Shown here: positions 24,645 to 33,196 of the stretch, in pieces | Layout of the letters: each line of letters opens with the position of its first letter | Numbering within the stretch: the stretch's first letter is position 1 | NCBI GenBank assembly: GCA_016188705.1 | Contig: JACPHH010000012.1 | Location: 1 to 58,201, forward strand | DNA: 58,201 nucleotides | Reading direction: 5' to 3' | DNA from: Candidatus Peregrinibacteria bacterium | GTDB taxonomy: Bacteria; Patescibacteriota; Gracilibacteria; UBA1369; JACRIC01 | Position numbers and translations under genes: made by a program | The notes under the pieces: generated by a model | The model's database searches: none | What the model saw: the letters and a program-made list of their open reading frames with translations, nothing else | What the model was told of the DNA's origin: nothing

Positions 24645-25316
24645 ATGATAGATTTTTCTATACTGTATCAAAAATACGCGAATTTTATTTCTAAAATTCC
24701 TGAAACATTAAGAGGCGAAATACTTCTTACTGGCGGAGCCGCTGCGTATCTCCTTGGTTCGGACCGGCCTTTTTCGAATGACATGGATTTTATGGCGCCA
24801 ATTGAACTCCAAACTGAGCTCGAAAAAGCGCTCAATATAAGCTTTACGGAAAGTACCAAAAAACCTGTGTTTCACTCCTTCGCAGGACACATGAACCTTG
24901 ATGGCACGGATTATGACGTGGTTTTGCGTTCAACTATTCAACCTTTAGGGCAGGCGGAAACATTTACTTTTTATCTCACTCCTGAGATTTTGAAACGCCG
25001 TCTCTCCATTTCCACTTCTATTTCCTCAAATTCCACCGCGGGAATCGTATATTCTGTTCCAGTCGAATTTCTTGTTTTAAAAAAACTCCTCGCGGGCAGA
25101 GGAAAAGAATTTGGGAAATATGATCTCTATGACGTTCACCGCATTCTGATTCATCAAAAACCGCTCGATCATGATTTTTTCATTTTCCTGATCGAAACAT
25201 TTTGTCTTTCATGCGATGTGGCTGCCGATATTATCATGAGCCATTTGGAAAAAATTGATGTCGAATATAAAAATCCAGCCGCTCTTTTTTTACGAGATCG
25301 TTTAGCAAATCTGTAG
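24645..25316 (+). CDS. Nucleotidyltransferase-like protein
   Basis: 223 residues from ATG 24645. LLTGGAAAYLLGSDRPFSNDMDFM has the GG...[ST]xDxD arrangement of minimal nucleotidyltransferases (AbiEii/DUF1814-like and related families). A later acidic residue could be D in GTDYDVVL. The second half is helical with FLVLKKLLAGRGKEFGKYDLYDV, similar to the helical tail of AbiEii-like proteins. No cognate AbiEi-like antitoxin is adjacent. Real gene; function unknown. It could be a stand-alone NTase, a toxin relative or a tRNA-modifying enzyme. Confidence 0.55.
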   Translation: MIDFSILYQKYANFISKIPETLRGEILLTGGAAAYLLGSDRPFSNDMDFMAPIELQTELEKALNISFTESTKKPVFHSFAGHMNLDGTDYDVVLRSTIQPLGQAETFTFYLTPEILKRRLSISTSISSNSTAGIVYSVPVEFLVLKKLLAGRGKEFGKYDLYDVHRILIHQKPLDHDFFIFLIETFCLSCDVAADIIMSHLEKIDVEYKNPAALFLRDRLANL

Positions 25317-25383
25317 AACTTATCAATAAATATGTATTCCACTGCAATCTGCAAATTTTTGCTGCAAACGTTTCATCGCTCCT
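25314..25383. repeat. AGGAACC-family palindrome after the nucleotidyltransferase gene
   Basis: tagaacttatcaataaatat ... ccactgcaatctgcaaattt ... gctcctc, between convergent genes. Confidence 0.5.
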
Positions 25384-26099
25384 CAGAGTATCTGTAGTTC
25401 GTCATTCACAATCTTGATAAGTTGTTCCACTGCTTTTTTCAAATCCCTATTCCAAATACAATAATCCATAGGTTTTTTTGGGTTTTTATACCACGCATTT
25501 TCAATATGTTCGATTCTTTTTTTCATTCCTTCCTGATTTCCGCCGCGTTTTTTGAGAGACTTAATTATTTCAGCCTTTGGACGATTGATGAAGATGGTCG
25601 TTATTGGAATGCTGTCAAAAAGTGATTTAATCCCCGTGATAAGACCTTCGAAATTTTTTTCACCACCACCCACCATAATGATGTTTTTTCGAATCAGTTC
25701 AAAAATAAAATGAATGGTATCATAGCCAAATTCTTTCCCTGAGTACCGTTTATAGGAATAAAAAAAACGGCCGTTTTTTTTGAGATGATCAAAAAGTTCT
25801 TTTTCTATGAAAAATCCATCGGCTATATCGAGTTCCACAGGTCGGCGCTGACGAGTCAAAGTGCGAATAAATTTCACGAATGAATACCTAGTTTTTTTTG
25901 GTTTCAAAAGATTTTTTTTCAAAAATTCGTTAATAATCGTATCTTTGCCGCTCCCTGTAAAACCAAAAATAATAAAAACGCGATTGAACTGATGATGAAG
26001 AAAGGCATCCGGATGCTCAGGATCGATGGTACAGAGAATCTTTCCGAGATAGTACTTTTTCTGCAGTTCGAGGTATTTTTTGTGGCTGATTTTTGGCAT
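25383..26099 (-). CDS. P-loop kinase, guanylate-kinase-like
   Basis: 238 residues. A P-loop GFTGSGKDT (46-54) follows a 40-residue N-terminal extension. FIRTLTRQRRPVELDIADGFFIEKELFDHLKKNGRFFYSYKRYSGKEFGYD corresponds in spacing to the guanylate-kinase GMP-binding and lid region (T-R-x-x-R-x-x-E, F-x-x-x-x-x-F, Y-Y-G). It is divergent, so the true substrate might be another nucleotide or a protein. The product is cytosolic. Convergent with the preceding gene. Confidence 0.55.
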   Translation of the reverse strand: MPKISHKKYLELQKKYYLGKILCTIDPEHPDAFLHHQFNRVFIIFGFTGSGKDTIINEFLKKNLLKPKKTRYSFVKFIRTLTRQRRPVELDIADGFFIEKELFDHLKKNGRFFYSYKRYSGKEFGYDTIHFIFELIRKNIIMVGGGEKNFEGLITGIKSLFDSIPITTIFINRPKAEIIKSLKKRGGNQEGMKKRIEHIENAWYKNPKKPMDYCIWNRDLKKAVEQLIKIVNDELQIL

Positions 26100-26230
26100 A
26101 AATACAAGCTCAATGGTATCTTTATATTATAGAGAAATTGGTGTTTTTTAGCAACGTAATTTCATTTATTTTTCCACTGCCATTTTTTGAGTAAAAATTT
26201 TTGAGCGAAAATTGTGGATCATACGCTTAT

Positions 26231-26391
26231 ATGCTGGCAGGCGGGAACTCGTCGCTCGGATACTCGGCCGGATCAAAAAAGGCGAAAATTCGCTAAAAAT
26301 GCTATCGGCTACGCATTTTGTTAACGCTCATTTTTACCTCTTTTTGAAAACTGGCCTGCGTAACTCTCTTCGAGCTCCCGCCTGCCAGCAT
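26231..26391. repeat. 161-bp inverted-repeat element D
   Basis: Arms atgctggcaggcgggaactcg (26231-26251) and cgagctcccgcctgccagcat (26371-26391) pair with one mismatch around a GC-richer centre. A partial arm (gctggcaggcgga) recurs near 16488. The rest of the 26100-26429 gap shows no gene. Confidence 0.65.
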
Positions 26392-26429
26392 ATTTTTCGT
26401 CACTGCCGCCTATTACATCAATTTGAGAA

Positions 26430-28103
26430 TTACCCATATACTTTTTCTAAATAGCATTTCTCACAATAAATGATCTCCTGCCTTTTAGGCTCGTATGTTG
26501 TCATTATATTAATGCCGCAATTTTGGCATTTTTGATCATAAAAACGGCGGCGGTTTCTTTTTTTAAAACGGTCATTGTGGCGTTCATTCGGACTTTTTCG
26601 CGGAATCGGAATGCCCATGCGCTGATAAAATTTGAGTTCCTGCGGAATAATTTTATACGGTTTTTCGCTCGACTCGCACAGAAAAATTTTTTCAGAAATG
26701 GATGCGTCAACATCATGAATATCATCGGGAATTTCGACTTTCGGACCCATGTATTTATTTTTCTTTTCCTCTTCGTCCTGCCACTGCCAGCCTTTTTTCA
26801 ACACTTCTTCTTTCGATAAAGGCATTTGTTCATATGCTGGTGTTTCATTATAGGCATGAACACTTCGATTGACAGGGAAAAATTCTCCCCACTCGCCCGT
26901 GCGTTTCATGTGAGCGATGATTTTATTTTTGAGGTCAAAATATTCTTCTTTTGAATATTTTTTATTCAAAATGCAGTATTCCTGTTTTTTCAAGCCAACA
27001 CAGCCAAAACACTCTTTGCAAGCGAAACAATGATCGCAATATGTGAGATTGCTGCACCCCGACCAACATAAATTGCAAAATCGCAGGTTAAAAAGATCAT
27101 AACCGCAGCCCTGGCACTCATGTATACGCTCGGCATTTTCACCCCAGTAGCTATAATCAGCCGAAGTTTTCACATGATTGAGACACAAGCCGTAGCGAAC
27201 ATCCTCACAATTATCACATTCGAAGCTCATGTAAGCATTTTTGCAATTTTTCAAATAATTTCCCATACTGTTTTCCAGTTTCGTTCCGGAAAAATATTTC
27301 ACGTACGTTTTTTGTAAAAAATCCTCCATTTTTTCTTTATATTGACTCAATTTTGAATATTTTGTCAGTTTAGCATCTTTCAAAAATCTCTCGTACTGCT
27401 CTTTCGTGAGTTGTTCATTCATCACCATATATTGCTTTTCAGCCTGATTCGTACAAGCAAAACAATTTTTACACCCCTGACAATTTCTTAAAAAATAACT
27501 ATCACTGCAATGATTACAATCCCAACAAAAACGCAGATTATAGCACTCGCGACACCCGACACATTCATACATTAATTCGCACTCGTTGATATTCGTGTTG
27601 TCGACGCAGTCTCTGCACCTATTCAGCCAATTACCGTAATAGCAATCTTCGCACATGTTTGCGCAGAATGTCAGATAACAATTTTTATTTCTGCTGGCAC
27701 CGTGGCAATAAGAGCTATTCGTCATAGGTCTTTGTTGCTGAAGACAAAGCCTTGGAACTTGATCGCGAAGAGCAAAAAATTGATCAAAAAATGGTTTTTC
27801 AAAATCAAAATTCCGCCCATAGCAGAGCGAATCGGAATTTTCGCTCCACCAAGCATCAAGATCATAGACAGGAAATGGCTTATTCACAGAAAAGGCTGAA
27901 ATAATTTGCTTTCCTGTGAGGTCACACTTTCGGTGGTAGAGAAAAGACTCATTGCGATAAGAAAGGCGTCTCTGCATGCGACAAAGATAACAGTGCGTCG
28001 GCTCTGGAACATCCATGAGTTGATAAAAATCTTGATCATCTGGAGTTATGACCACTCTTTCTCCACAATTGATACAATTTTTACATTGTTTATTCCAGAA
28101 CAT
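26430..28103 (-). CDS. Large Cys-rich zinc-ribbon protein, paralogue 1
   Basis: 557 residues, very rich in Cys. The N-terminus has a ribbon (CKNCINCG..., CYLCRMQRR) followed by the shared RNE...Y-R/H-KCDLTGK motif and an aromatic segment (LDAWWSENSD, FDFEKPFFDQF). Residues about 130-240 and 290-385 hold regularly spaced C-x2-C and NCYL/CYYG/ECELMYEC units. These look like turns of a Cys-lined solenoid or serial zinc knuckles. The C-terminal 100 residues contain MGPKVEIPDDI, KPYKIIPQELKFYQRMGIPIPRKSP and a last ribbon CQNCG...YCEKC. Proteins like this are often misnamed 'caib/baif' in CPR genomes. Function unknown; it shares architecture with the next two genes. Confidence 0.8.
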   Translation of the reverse strand: MFWNKQCKNCINCGERVVITPDDQDFYQLMDVPEPTHCYLCRMQRRLSYRNESFLYHRKCDLTGKQIISAFSVNKPFPVYDLDAWWSENSDSLCYGRNFDFEKPFFDQFFALRDQVPRLCLQQQRPMTNSSYCHGASRNKNCYLTFCANMCEDCYYGNWLNRCRDCVDNTNINECELMYECVGCRECYNLRFCWDCNHCSDSYFLRNCQGCKNCFACTNQAEKQYMVMNEQLTKEQYERFLKDAKLTKYSKLSQYKEKMEDFLQKTYVKYFSGTKLENSMGNYLKNCKNAYMSFECDNCEDVRYGLCLNHVKTSADYSYWGENAERIHECQGCGYDLFNLRFCNLCWSGCSNLTYCDHCFACKECFGCVGLKKQEYCILNKKYSKEEYFDLKNKIIAHMKRTGEWGEFFPVNRSVHAYNETPAYEQMPLSKEEVLKKGWQWQDEEEKKNKYMGPKVEIPDDIHDVDASISEKIFLCESSEKPYKIIPQELKFYQRMGIPIPRKSPNERHNDRFKKRNRRRFYDQKCQNCGINIMTTYEPKRQEIIYCEKCYLEKVYG

Positions 28104-28161
28104 GAGAATAATGAATGAAATTATGGTGTATTTTTAATATTGAGCGCACTTTTTAGATAGA

Positions 28162-29838
28162 TTAATATACTTCCTTTAAATAGCAGTTTTCGCAGTAGAC
28201 GATTTCTTGTCGATCAGGAGCGTAGGAAGTCGAAATGGCTGCTTGGCACTTCATACAAATTCGACTCCAAAGTTTTCTGGGGTTTCTTCGCTCCATGCGT
28301 TCTTTGTACCTTTGATCCGGGCATCTTCGTGGGATCGGAATGCCCATTTTTTTATAAAATTGAAATTCCTGAGGAATGATTTTGTAGAGCTTTCCTGTCA
28401 CCTCACAAAAAAGAATTTTCCCACAAATTGATTCATCGGCGTCATCGATATGATCTGGAATATGCGTTTTCGACCCAATACATTGTTGAGACACTTTTTC
28501 TTCTTCTTGCCATTTCCATCCTCGCTCGAGCACCTCCTCTTTTTGCAATGGAAAATATTCCTCGGCCACGCTTTCATTATAAGCAAAAGGTGAAAGTTGA
28601 ATTGGAAAAAACTCGCCCCATTCTCCTGTTTTTTTCATATGTTCGATAATTTTCGGAATGAGTTCTTCATATTCTTCCCTTGAATACTGCTTATTCAAAA
28701 TACAATATCTTTTGTGTTTCAGCCCCACACAGCCAAAAAGATTCGCTGAATTATGACATATATCGCAATAATACGAATCGGAAATATCATAACTTACTGC
28801 ACATCCAATGATATTTACTCCACGATTACAGGCATAGGATTCATATTGAAGTTCACAGTTAAATGCCGGCTCATAGACATCCATACTATCCTTAATGTTT
28901 GAGGCATCGTAGGCATATTTTACGTCTTCAGAACTAATGATATCATAGGAATCTTTCACATTTTTACAGTTGTACTGAAAATCTCCGGTACAATTTTCAC
29001 AATTCGTCAAAATATTCGCTTTACGAGGTATTTTTTTAATCATGTTTTCGTAGATTTCAACGCATTTTCTATATTGTTCATACGAGCCAATGCGTATTTT
29101 TTTAAAAAAATCATCATAGTCCTCCTTTGAAACTTGTTTATTTTCTATACAATATTCCTTATTTCTTAAACCAAAACACATAAAACAATACTTGCATCCT
29201 TTGCAGTCATACAAAAATTGACAATCCGAGCAGTGATCGCTGAGAAGAGTATACACGCACTGATAGTTCCCATCACTATAGAGATTCTCATAGTCTAGTT
29301 CACAGTAAATGTCCTCATACATTTCGAGACAGTCTTTAGAATTTAAAACCCATTTTCCATAATAAATACCTTCTGAATTGGCTATATCAACGCTTAAATA
29401 GCAATTTTTAATTCTGTCGCAATTTGTCGTATAGTCACTATTCGTATTATTCTTAGAATAAATATTTGCTCTTGGAACAGCCAAAAGAAGTTCTTGAAAT
29501 TGTTCAAAAAAATGACGCTTAAAATCAAAATCTCGACCAAAACTTAAAGGGTCCCACTGATCACCCCACCATTCTTTTTGTTCATAAACCTTATAAGGTT
29601 TATCAGGGGAATAGAGTGAAATGACTTGTTTCCCTGTTAAATCGCACTTTCGATGGTACAGCCTTCTTTCATTGCGAAAAGCAAGTCTTCTTTGCTGACG
29701 GCAATCGGGACACATTGTTGGATGCAAAATAAAGTATTTTTTCCCATGAAATGTTGGTGAAATTTTTTCATAAAATATCTGATCTTTATCATTTATGATA
29801 AAAATTGTTTGACACTGTCTACAATTTTTTGATATCAT
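28162..29838 (-). CDS. Large Cys-rich zinc-ribbon protein, paralogue 2
   Basis: 558 residues from ATG 29838. The longer reading from 29886 crosses the divergent mazE start and lacks homology to the paralogues. It has the same layout as paralogue 1: N-terminal CRQCQ and CPDCRQQRR ribbon, YHRKCDLTGKQVIS, EWWGDQWDPLSFGRDFDF, a Cys-repeat core (CYLSVDIANSEGIYYGKW, CELDYEN, CSDCQFLYDCKGCKYC), EWGEFFPIQLSPFAYNES and a C-terminal ribbon CMKCQ...YCENCYL. Fewer core Cys than paralogue 1, some replaced by Tyr/Ser. Divergent from the toxin-antitoxin pair, with about 30 bp between starts. Confidence 0.8.
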   Translation of the reverse strand: MISKNCRQCQTIFIINDKDQIFYEKISPTFHGKKYFILHPTMCPDCRQQRRLAFRNERRLYHRKCDLTGKQVISLYSPDKPYKVYEQKEWWGDQWDPLSFGRDFDFKRHFFEQFQELLLAVPRANIYSKNNTNSDYTTNCDRIKNCYLSVDIANSEGIYYGKWVLNSKDCLEMYEDIYCELDYENLYSDGNYQCVYTLLSDHCSDCQFLYDCKGCKYCFMCFGLRNKEYCIENKQVSKEDYDDFFKKIRIGSYEQYRKCVEIYENMIKKIPRKANILTNCENCTGDFQYNCKNVKDSYDIISSEDVKYAYDASNIKDSMDVYEPAFNCELQYESYACNRGVNIIGCAVSYDISDSYYCDICHNSANLFGCVGLKHKRYCILNKQYSREEYEELIPKIIEHMKKTGEWGEFFPIQLSPFAYNESVAEEYFPLQKEEVLERGWKWQEEEKVSQQCIGSKTHIPDHIDDADESICGKILFCEVTGKLYKIIPQEFQFYKKMGIPIPRRCPDQRYKERMERRNPRKLWSRICMKCQAAISTSYAPDRQEIVYCENCYLKEVY

Positions 29839-29870
29839 TTGAGTAGCATTAATAAGTAATACTTTAAAGT

Positions 29871-30110
29871 ATGACTCATGCATCAAGTGTTAAACGAAAA
29901 ATATCCATTACTATTCTTCCATCATTGGATGATTTATTAGCTTTGTATTCATCAAATTCTGGAGAAAGTAAAAGTTCGCTTATTGAAAAAGCTCTTTCTG
30001 AGTTTATAAAAGAAAAATTAGATAAAGATTCTCGAGCTCTTTCCAAACTTAATTTTGATGATCTTCCTTCTGAAGATGATTGGATTATGTTGCAATCTGA
30101 AATTGCGTAA
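29871..30110 (+). CDS. Ribbon-helix-helix antitoxin (MazE/CopG-like)
   Basis: 79 residues. KRKISITILPSLDDLLALYSSNSGESKSSLIEKALSEFIKEKL is a ribbon-helix-helix DNA-binding domain (beta strand, two helices). The acidic C-terminal tail (LNFDDLPSEDDWIMLQSEIA) would wrap the toxin. The stop TAA is 1 bp before the toxin ATG, a tightly coupled pair. It likely represses its own promoter in the roughly 30-bp gap shared with the divergent ribbon gene. Confidence 0.8.
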   Translation: MTHASSVKRKISITILPSLDDLLALYSSNSGESKSSLIEKALSEFIKEKLDKDSRALSKLNFDDLPSEDDWIMLQSEIA

Positions 30111-30111
30111 T

Positions 30112-30450
30112 ATGAAGAAAATCCTTCAGGGAGAAATTTATTTTGCCGATTTGAATCCAGTAAAAGGTCATGAACAAGCTGGTTTTCGTCCTGTTCTTGT
30201 TCTTCAAAACAATGTGTTAAATAAAAATTTGAATACGGTAATAATTGCTCCTCTAACAACAAATTTGAAAGCAAAAGGGTTTTTAACGACTTATTTTCTT
30301 TCAAAGAAAATAAGCCATCTTCCCTTCGACTCAATCGCCCTTCTCTTCCAGCTTCGCACCATTGATAATTGCCGATTGCAGAAAAAAGTTTCTCTCCTTT
30401 CTCATGAAATAATGCTTGCGATAAAAAGACAGACATTATTGCTTTTGTAA
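30112..30450 (+). CDS. MazF/PemK-type endoribonuclease toxin
   Basis: 112 residues. GEIYFADLNPVKGHEQAGFRPVLVLQNN is the family N-terminus, with the catalytic Arg in FRPVLV, and IIAPLTTN matches the typical second strand (the family's catalytic Thr position). The C-terminal helix follows. It cleaves mRNA unless bound by the upstream antitoxin. I chose ATG 30112 over 30055 because the added residues are not MazF-like and would overlap the antitoxin. The stop codon directly abuts an IS-type terminal repeat at 30454. Confidence 0.9.
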   Translation: MKKILQGEIYFADLNPVKGHEQAGFRPVLVLQNNVLNKNLNTVIIAPLTTNLKAKGFLTTYFLSKKISHLPFDSIALLFQLRTIDNCRLQKKVSLLSHEIMLAIKRQTLLLL

Positions 30451-30453
30451 TTA

Positions 30454-30478
30454 GGCAGTGTTCACATACAATTTTCGC
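30454..30478 (+). mobile_element. Solo terminal repeat of the GGCAGTGTTCACAT family
   Basis: ggcagtgttcacatacaatt then ttcg; it matches the IS end at 58038 through about 22 bases. It is preceded by TA and wedged between the mazF stop and the next ribbon gene. No second end is visible nearby. Confidence 0.65.
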
Positions 30479-30497
30479 AGAGGGGAGAGGCATAACC

Positions 30498-32255
30498 TTA
30501 GTAAATTTCTTTCAAATAACATTCTTCACAGTAGATTCGTTCAAGTCTATCGGGCGAATAAGTTGATTCTACAGGCTTTTCACATTTCGTGCATTTCCGT
30601 TCATAAAGTTTTCTTGAATTTCGTAAAAACATTCGCTGTTTGTGCCGTTCTTCAGCACATATTCTTGGAACGGGAATACATATTTTTTTATAAAATTGAA
30701 GTTCCTGCGGAATGATTTTATAGAGCTTTCCCGTGGCTTCGCACACAAGAATTTTTTCCGTTATTTTTTCATCAACCTCACGGATATTATCCGGAATTTT
30801 TGTTTCAGGTCCCATATATTTTTTTGATGCTGATTCCTCTTTGTGCCAGTTCCAGCCTCGGTTTTCGACCTCCTTTTTTGTCAACGGAAGGTATTCGTCG
30901 GCAAGCGTTTCATTATATCCAAATGGTGAAAATTTTACCGGAAAATATTTCCCCCATTCCGCATCCGACTGCCCCGAAAAGGACTTAGTTAAAGTGTGAG
31001 TTACTCCACTCATAGCGACACTGCCAAGAGCCGGTTTTTTCATGTGTTCGATGACGCGAGGAACAAGTTTTTCGTACTCTTCTTTTGTATATTGCTTGTT
31101 CAAAATGCAATATTTCTTATTGCGAAGCCCTGAACAACCGAAAAGATATTCGCAATTATAGCAAAATTCGCTATACATGACATCATGGCTGTGAAAAATA
31201 TAAATGCTGAAAATAACATTATAAACGCCGATGGTTCCAAGCACCTGATAGCAAAGTTCTGGCTTCAAATACATGTTCGAGCAGTCGATCAAATCTTTTA
31301 CATTCACGCCGACTTGAACTAACCGGCAATCTTCACTGTCGTTCATGTCATAACAATCAATACAGCTTTTTGAATTCGTGAGAAAGTCGCCCGTGGAATT
31401 TTCACAGCCCACAATATTTGCATATTTATGAACCCGTTTTTTTCGCAAATCCGATAAAAACGTTTTTGCTTTCATTGTTTGCTCATACGAACCTTTTACT
31501 ATTTCAAGTTTCTTTTTATACTCCTCTTTGCTCACGGGCTGGTTCATAATGTTATATTCTTTATTCGTGAGGTCGGCGCAGAGAAAACAATTTTTGCAGC
31601 CTTTAAGATTTTCCGAAAACCAGCAGTCAAAACAATTCTGACTGTAGGAAAGGTAGTGGCAATTATAGCAATTTCGCACGTAAAAACACTCATAGAGAAG
31701 CTCGCAGTCGTAGGCATAGCTTGAATCCATGACATCACGACAGGTTTGGAGAAGTTTTCCGTAGTAGCAATTTTCGCAATTTTCCGATGAATTGATGAGA
31801 TAGCAATTTTTGCAATAACCCGTGCCTGTCGTGTATGGCGAATTTTCATTGCTCACTTGAATAAGATTCACTTTTGGAATATTTTTGCTCAGTTCAAAAA
31901 ACTGTTCAAAAAATCCGCGGCTAAAATCGAAATCTCTGCCGAAAGTTGCGCCATCCCAGTCGTCGCTCCACCATTCATCGCTACTCACGATTTTGGAATC
32001 TTTCCCCCACGAATTATCCGGAGCATAGAGTGAAATAAAGGGTTTTCCTGATACCGCCGACGTATTATGATAGAAGTATTGTTCATTTCGGTGTGCAACG
32101 CGATTTTGCATTCGACAGTCGGGACAGATATTCGGAACTGGAATTTCATATTTTTTCCCATGAAAAACAGGGCTGATACGTTCCAAAAAGCTCTTTTCCT
32201 GATCGCTTATTTGGAATTTCTTACCGCACCACTGATTGTGACAAATTGTATTCAT
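30498..32255 (-). CDS. Large Cys-rich zinc-ribbon protein, paralogue 3
   Basis: 585 residues, same plan as the two preceding paralogues. N-terminal CPDCRMQNRVAHRNEQYFYH (lacking the KCDLTGK Cys: here NTSAVSGKPFIS), then DEWWSDDWDGATFGRDFDF. The core holds CYLINSSENCENCYYGKLLQTC, CELLYECFYVRNCYNCHYL and NCFDCWFSENLKGCKNC units. C-terminal KIIPQELQFYKKICIPVPRICAEERHKQR and the CTKCE...YCEECYL ribbon follow. About 25 extra residues (PALGSVAMSGVTHTLTKSF...) split the MKK/EWGKYFP junction that is contiguous in the other two, suggesting a repeat insertion near 30965-31040. Function unknown. Confidence 0.8.
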   Translation of the reverse strand: MNTICHNQWCGKKFQISDQEKSFLERISPVFHGKKYEIPVPNICPDCRMQNRVAHRNEQYFYHNTSAVSGKPFISLYAPDNSWGKDSKIVSSDEWWSDDWDGATFGRDFDFSRGFFEQFFELSKNIPKVNLIQVSNENSPYTTGTGYCKNCYLINSSENCENCYYGKLLQTCRDVMDSSYAYDCELLYECFYVRNCYNCHYLSYSQNCFDCWFSENLKGCKNCFLCADLTNKEYNIMNQPVSKEEYKKKLEIVKGSYEQTMKAKTFLSDLRKKRVHKYANIVGCENSTGDFLTNSKSCIDCYDMNDSEDCRLVQVGVNVKDLIDCSNMYLKPELCYQVLGTIGVYNVIFSIYIFHSHDVMYSEFCYNCEYLFGCSGLRNKKYCILNKQYTKEEYEKLVPRVIEHMKKPALGSVAMSGVTHTLTKSFSGQSDAEWGKYFPVKFSPFGYNETLADEYLPLTKKEVENRGWNWHKEESASKKYMGPETKIPDNIREVDEKITEKILVCEATGKLYKIIPQELQFYKKICIPVPRICAEERHKQRMFLRNSRKLYERKCTKCEKPVESTYSPDRLERIYCEECYLKEIY

Positions 32256-32329
32256 ACTGGATACCGTTAGAAATGTGACATGCGAGAAGAAAAAAACTGG
32301 AAATCCCTATTGTTGCGATAGTAGATTTA

Positions 32330-32400
32330 GGGAACCTTAAGAAAAACGTAGCATCTACTGCAATTTTACCATGTTGGCTGCAAAATGTTCAAAGCTCCTT
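32330..32400. repeat. AGGAACC-family palindrome, 71 bp
   Basis: gggaaccttaagaaaaacgt ... catctactgcaattttaccatgt ... ggctgcaaaatgttcaaagctcctta. It lies directly downstream of the ribbon fragment and is almost the same as 41309-41379. Confidence 0.7.
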
Positions 32401-32683
32401 AGTAAATTATTTTCATATAGCATTCTTCGCAATAAACCTTTTCATTTCTTTTGCTGCCGTACACCGAAAATATCTCTTTTTTACACTGCGAACAGTCGCG
32501 TTTCCAAAGTTTTCGAGGATTTTTTCGTAGCAATCTTTCTTCGTGTCTTTGACTCGGACATTTTTTCGGAATTGGCAATTTCATTTCTTTATAAAAATGG
32601 AGTTTTTTTCGCGTTATTTTATATGGTTTTTTGGTTATTTCACAAAGAAATATTTGATCACATATTTTTTCATCAACTTCCAA
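32399..32683 (-). pseudogene. C-terminal fragment of the Cys-rich ribbon family
   Basis: 94 residues corresponding only to the last sixth of the large ribbon proteins: VDEKICDQIFLCEITKKPYKI, FYKEMKLPIPKKCPSQRHEERLLRKNPRKLW and the ribbon CSQCK...YCEECYMK. The N-terminal ribbon and Cys core are missing. It begins with its own ATG 24 bp after the msrA stop, so it may be translated as a stand-alone ribbon. Deletion remnant is the simpler reading. The stop is next to a dispersed palindrome. Confidence 0.65.
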
Positions 32684-32707
32684 AATACTTTCTGGACATT
32701 AATCGAC

Positions 32708-33190
32708 TCAAAGATGGCACTGAGCCAAACCGTGTTTTTCGAGGTAGCGCTGATGGTATTCTTCAGCGCGGTAAAATTTTGATACCGCAGTGATTTCTGT
32801 CACAACGGATTTTGAAAATTTTCCGCTTTTATCAAGCTGTTTCTTTGATACTTTTGCGATTCTTTCTTGTTCAGGGGCGTGATAAAAAATAGCTGATCTG
32901 TACTGCGATCCAATATCCGGCCCCTGACGGTTGAATGTCGTTGGATTGTGAATATTCCAAAAAACATTCAACAGTTCATCGTAGGACACTATTTCTGGAT
33001 CAAATTCGATTTCAACGGCTTCAGCATGTCCAGTCGCATGAGTACAAACTTGTTCGTATGTCGGATTTTCGCATGTTCCGCCGGTATATCCGACCACGAC
33101 ATTCTTAACACCTTTGATTTTTCGAAATTCCGCTTCCACTCCCCAAAAGCATCCTGCCGCAAATGTCGCTTTTTCCATGCTTTTTTTCAT
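32708..33190 (-). CDS. msrA: Peptide methionine-S-sulfoxide reductase MsrA
   Basis: 160 residues, full length. It repairs Met-S-sulfoxide in oxidised proteins. The catalytic motif [12 protein letters not shown] is at residues 10-21, followed by [20 protein letters not shown] and [13 protein letters not shown], all diagnostic. A C-terminal Cys (AQCHL) could be the resolving residue. The gene follows mutY with a 6-bp gap in a doxX-mutY-msrA operon. Confidence 0.95.
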   Translation of the reverse strand: MKKSMEKATFAAGCFWGVEAEFRKIKGVKNVVVGYTGGTCENPTYEQVCTHATGHAEAVEIEFDPEIVSYDELLNVFWNIHNPTTFNRQGPDIGSQYRSAIFYHAPEQERIAKVSKKQLDKSGKFSKSVVTEITAVSKFYRAEEYHQRYLEKHGLAQCHL

Positions 33191-33196
33191 ATAATT

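Noticed and set aside
26430-32255. Naming the ribbon proteins CaiB/BaiF CoA-transferases
   Set aside because: No CoA-transferase motif is present; the sequences are Cys-rich ribbon proteins and the common annotation appears spurious.
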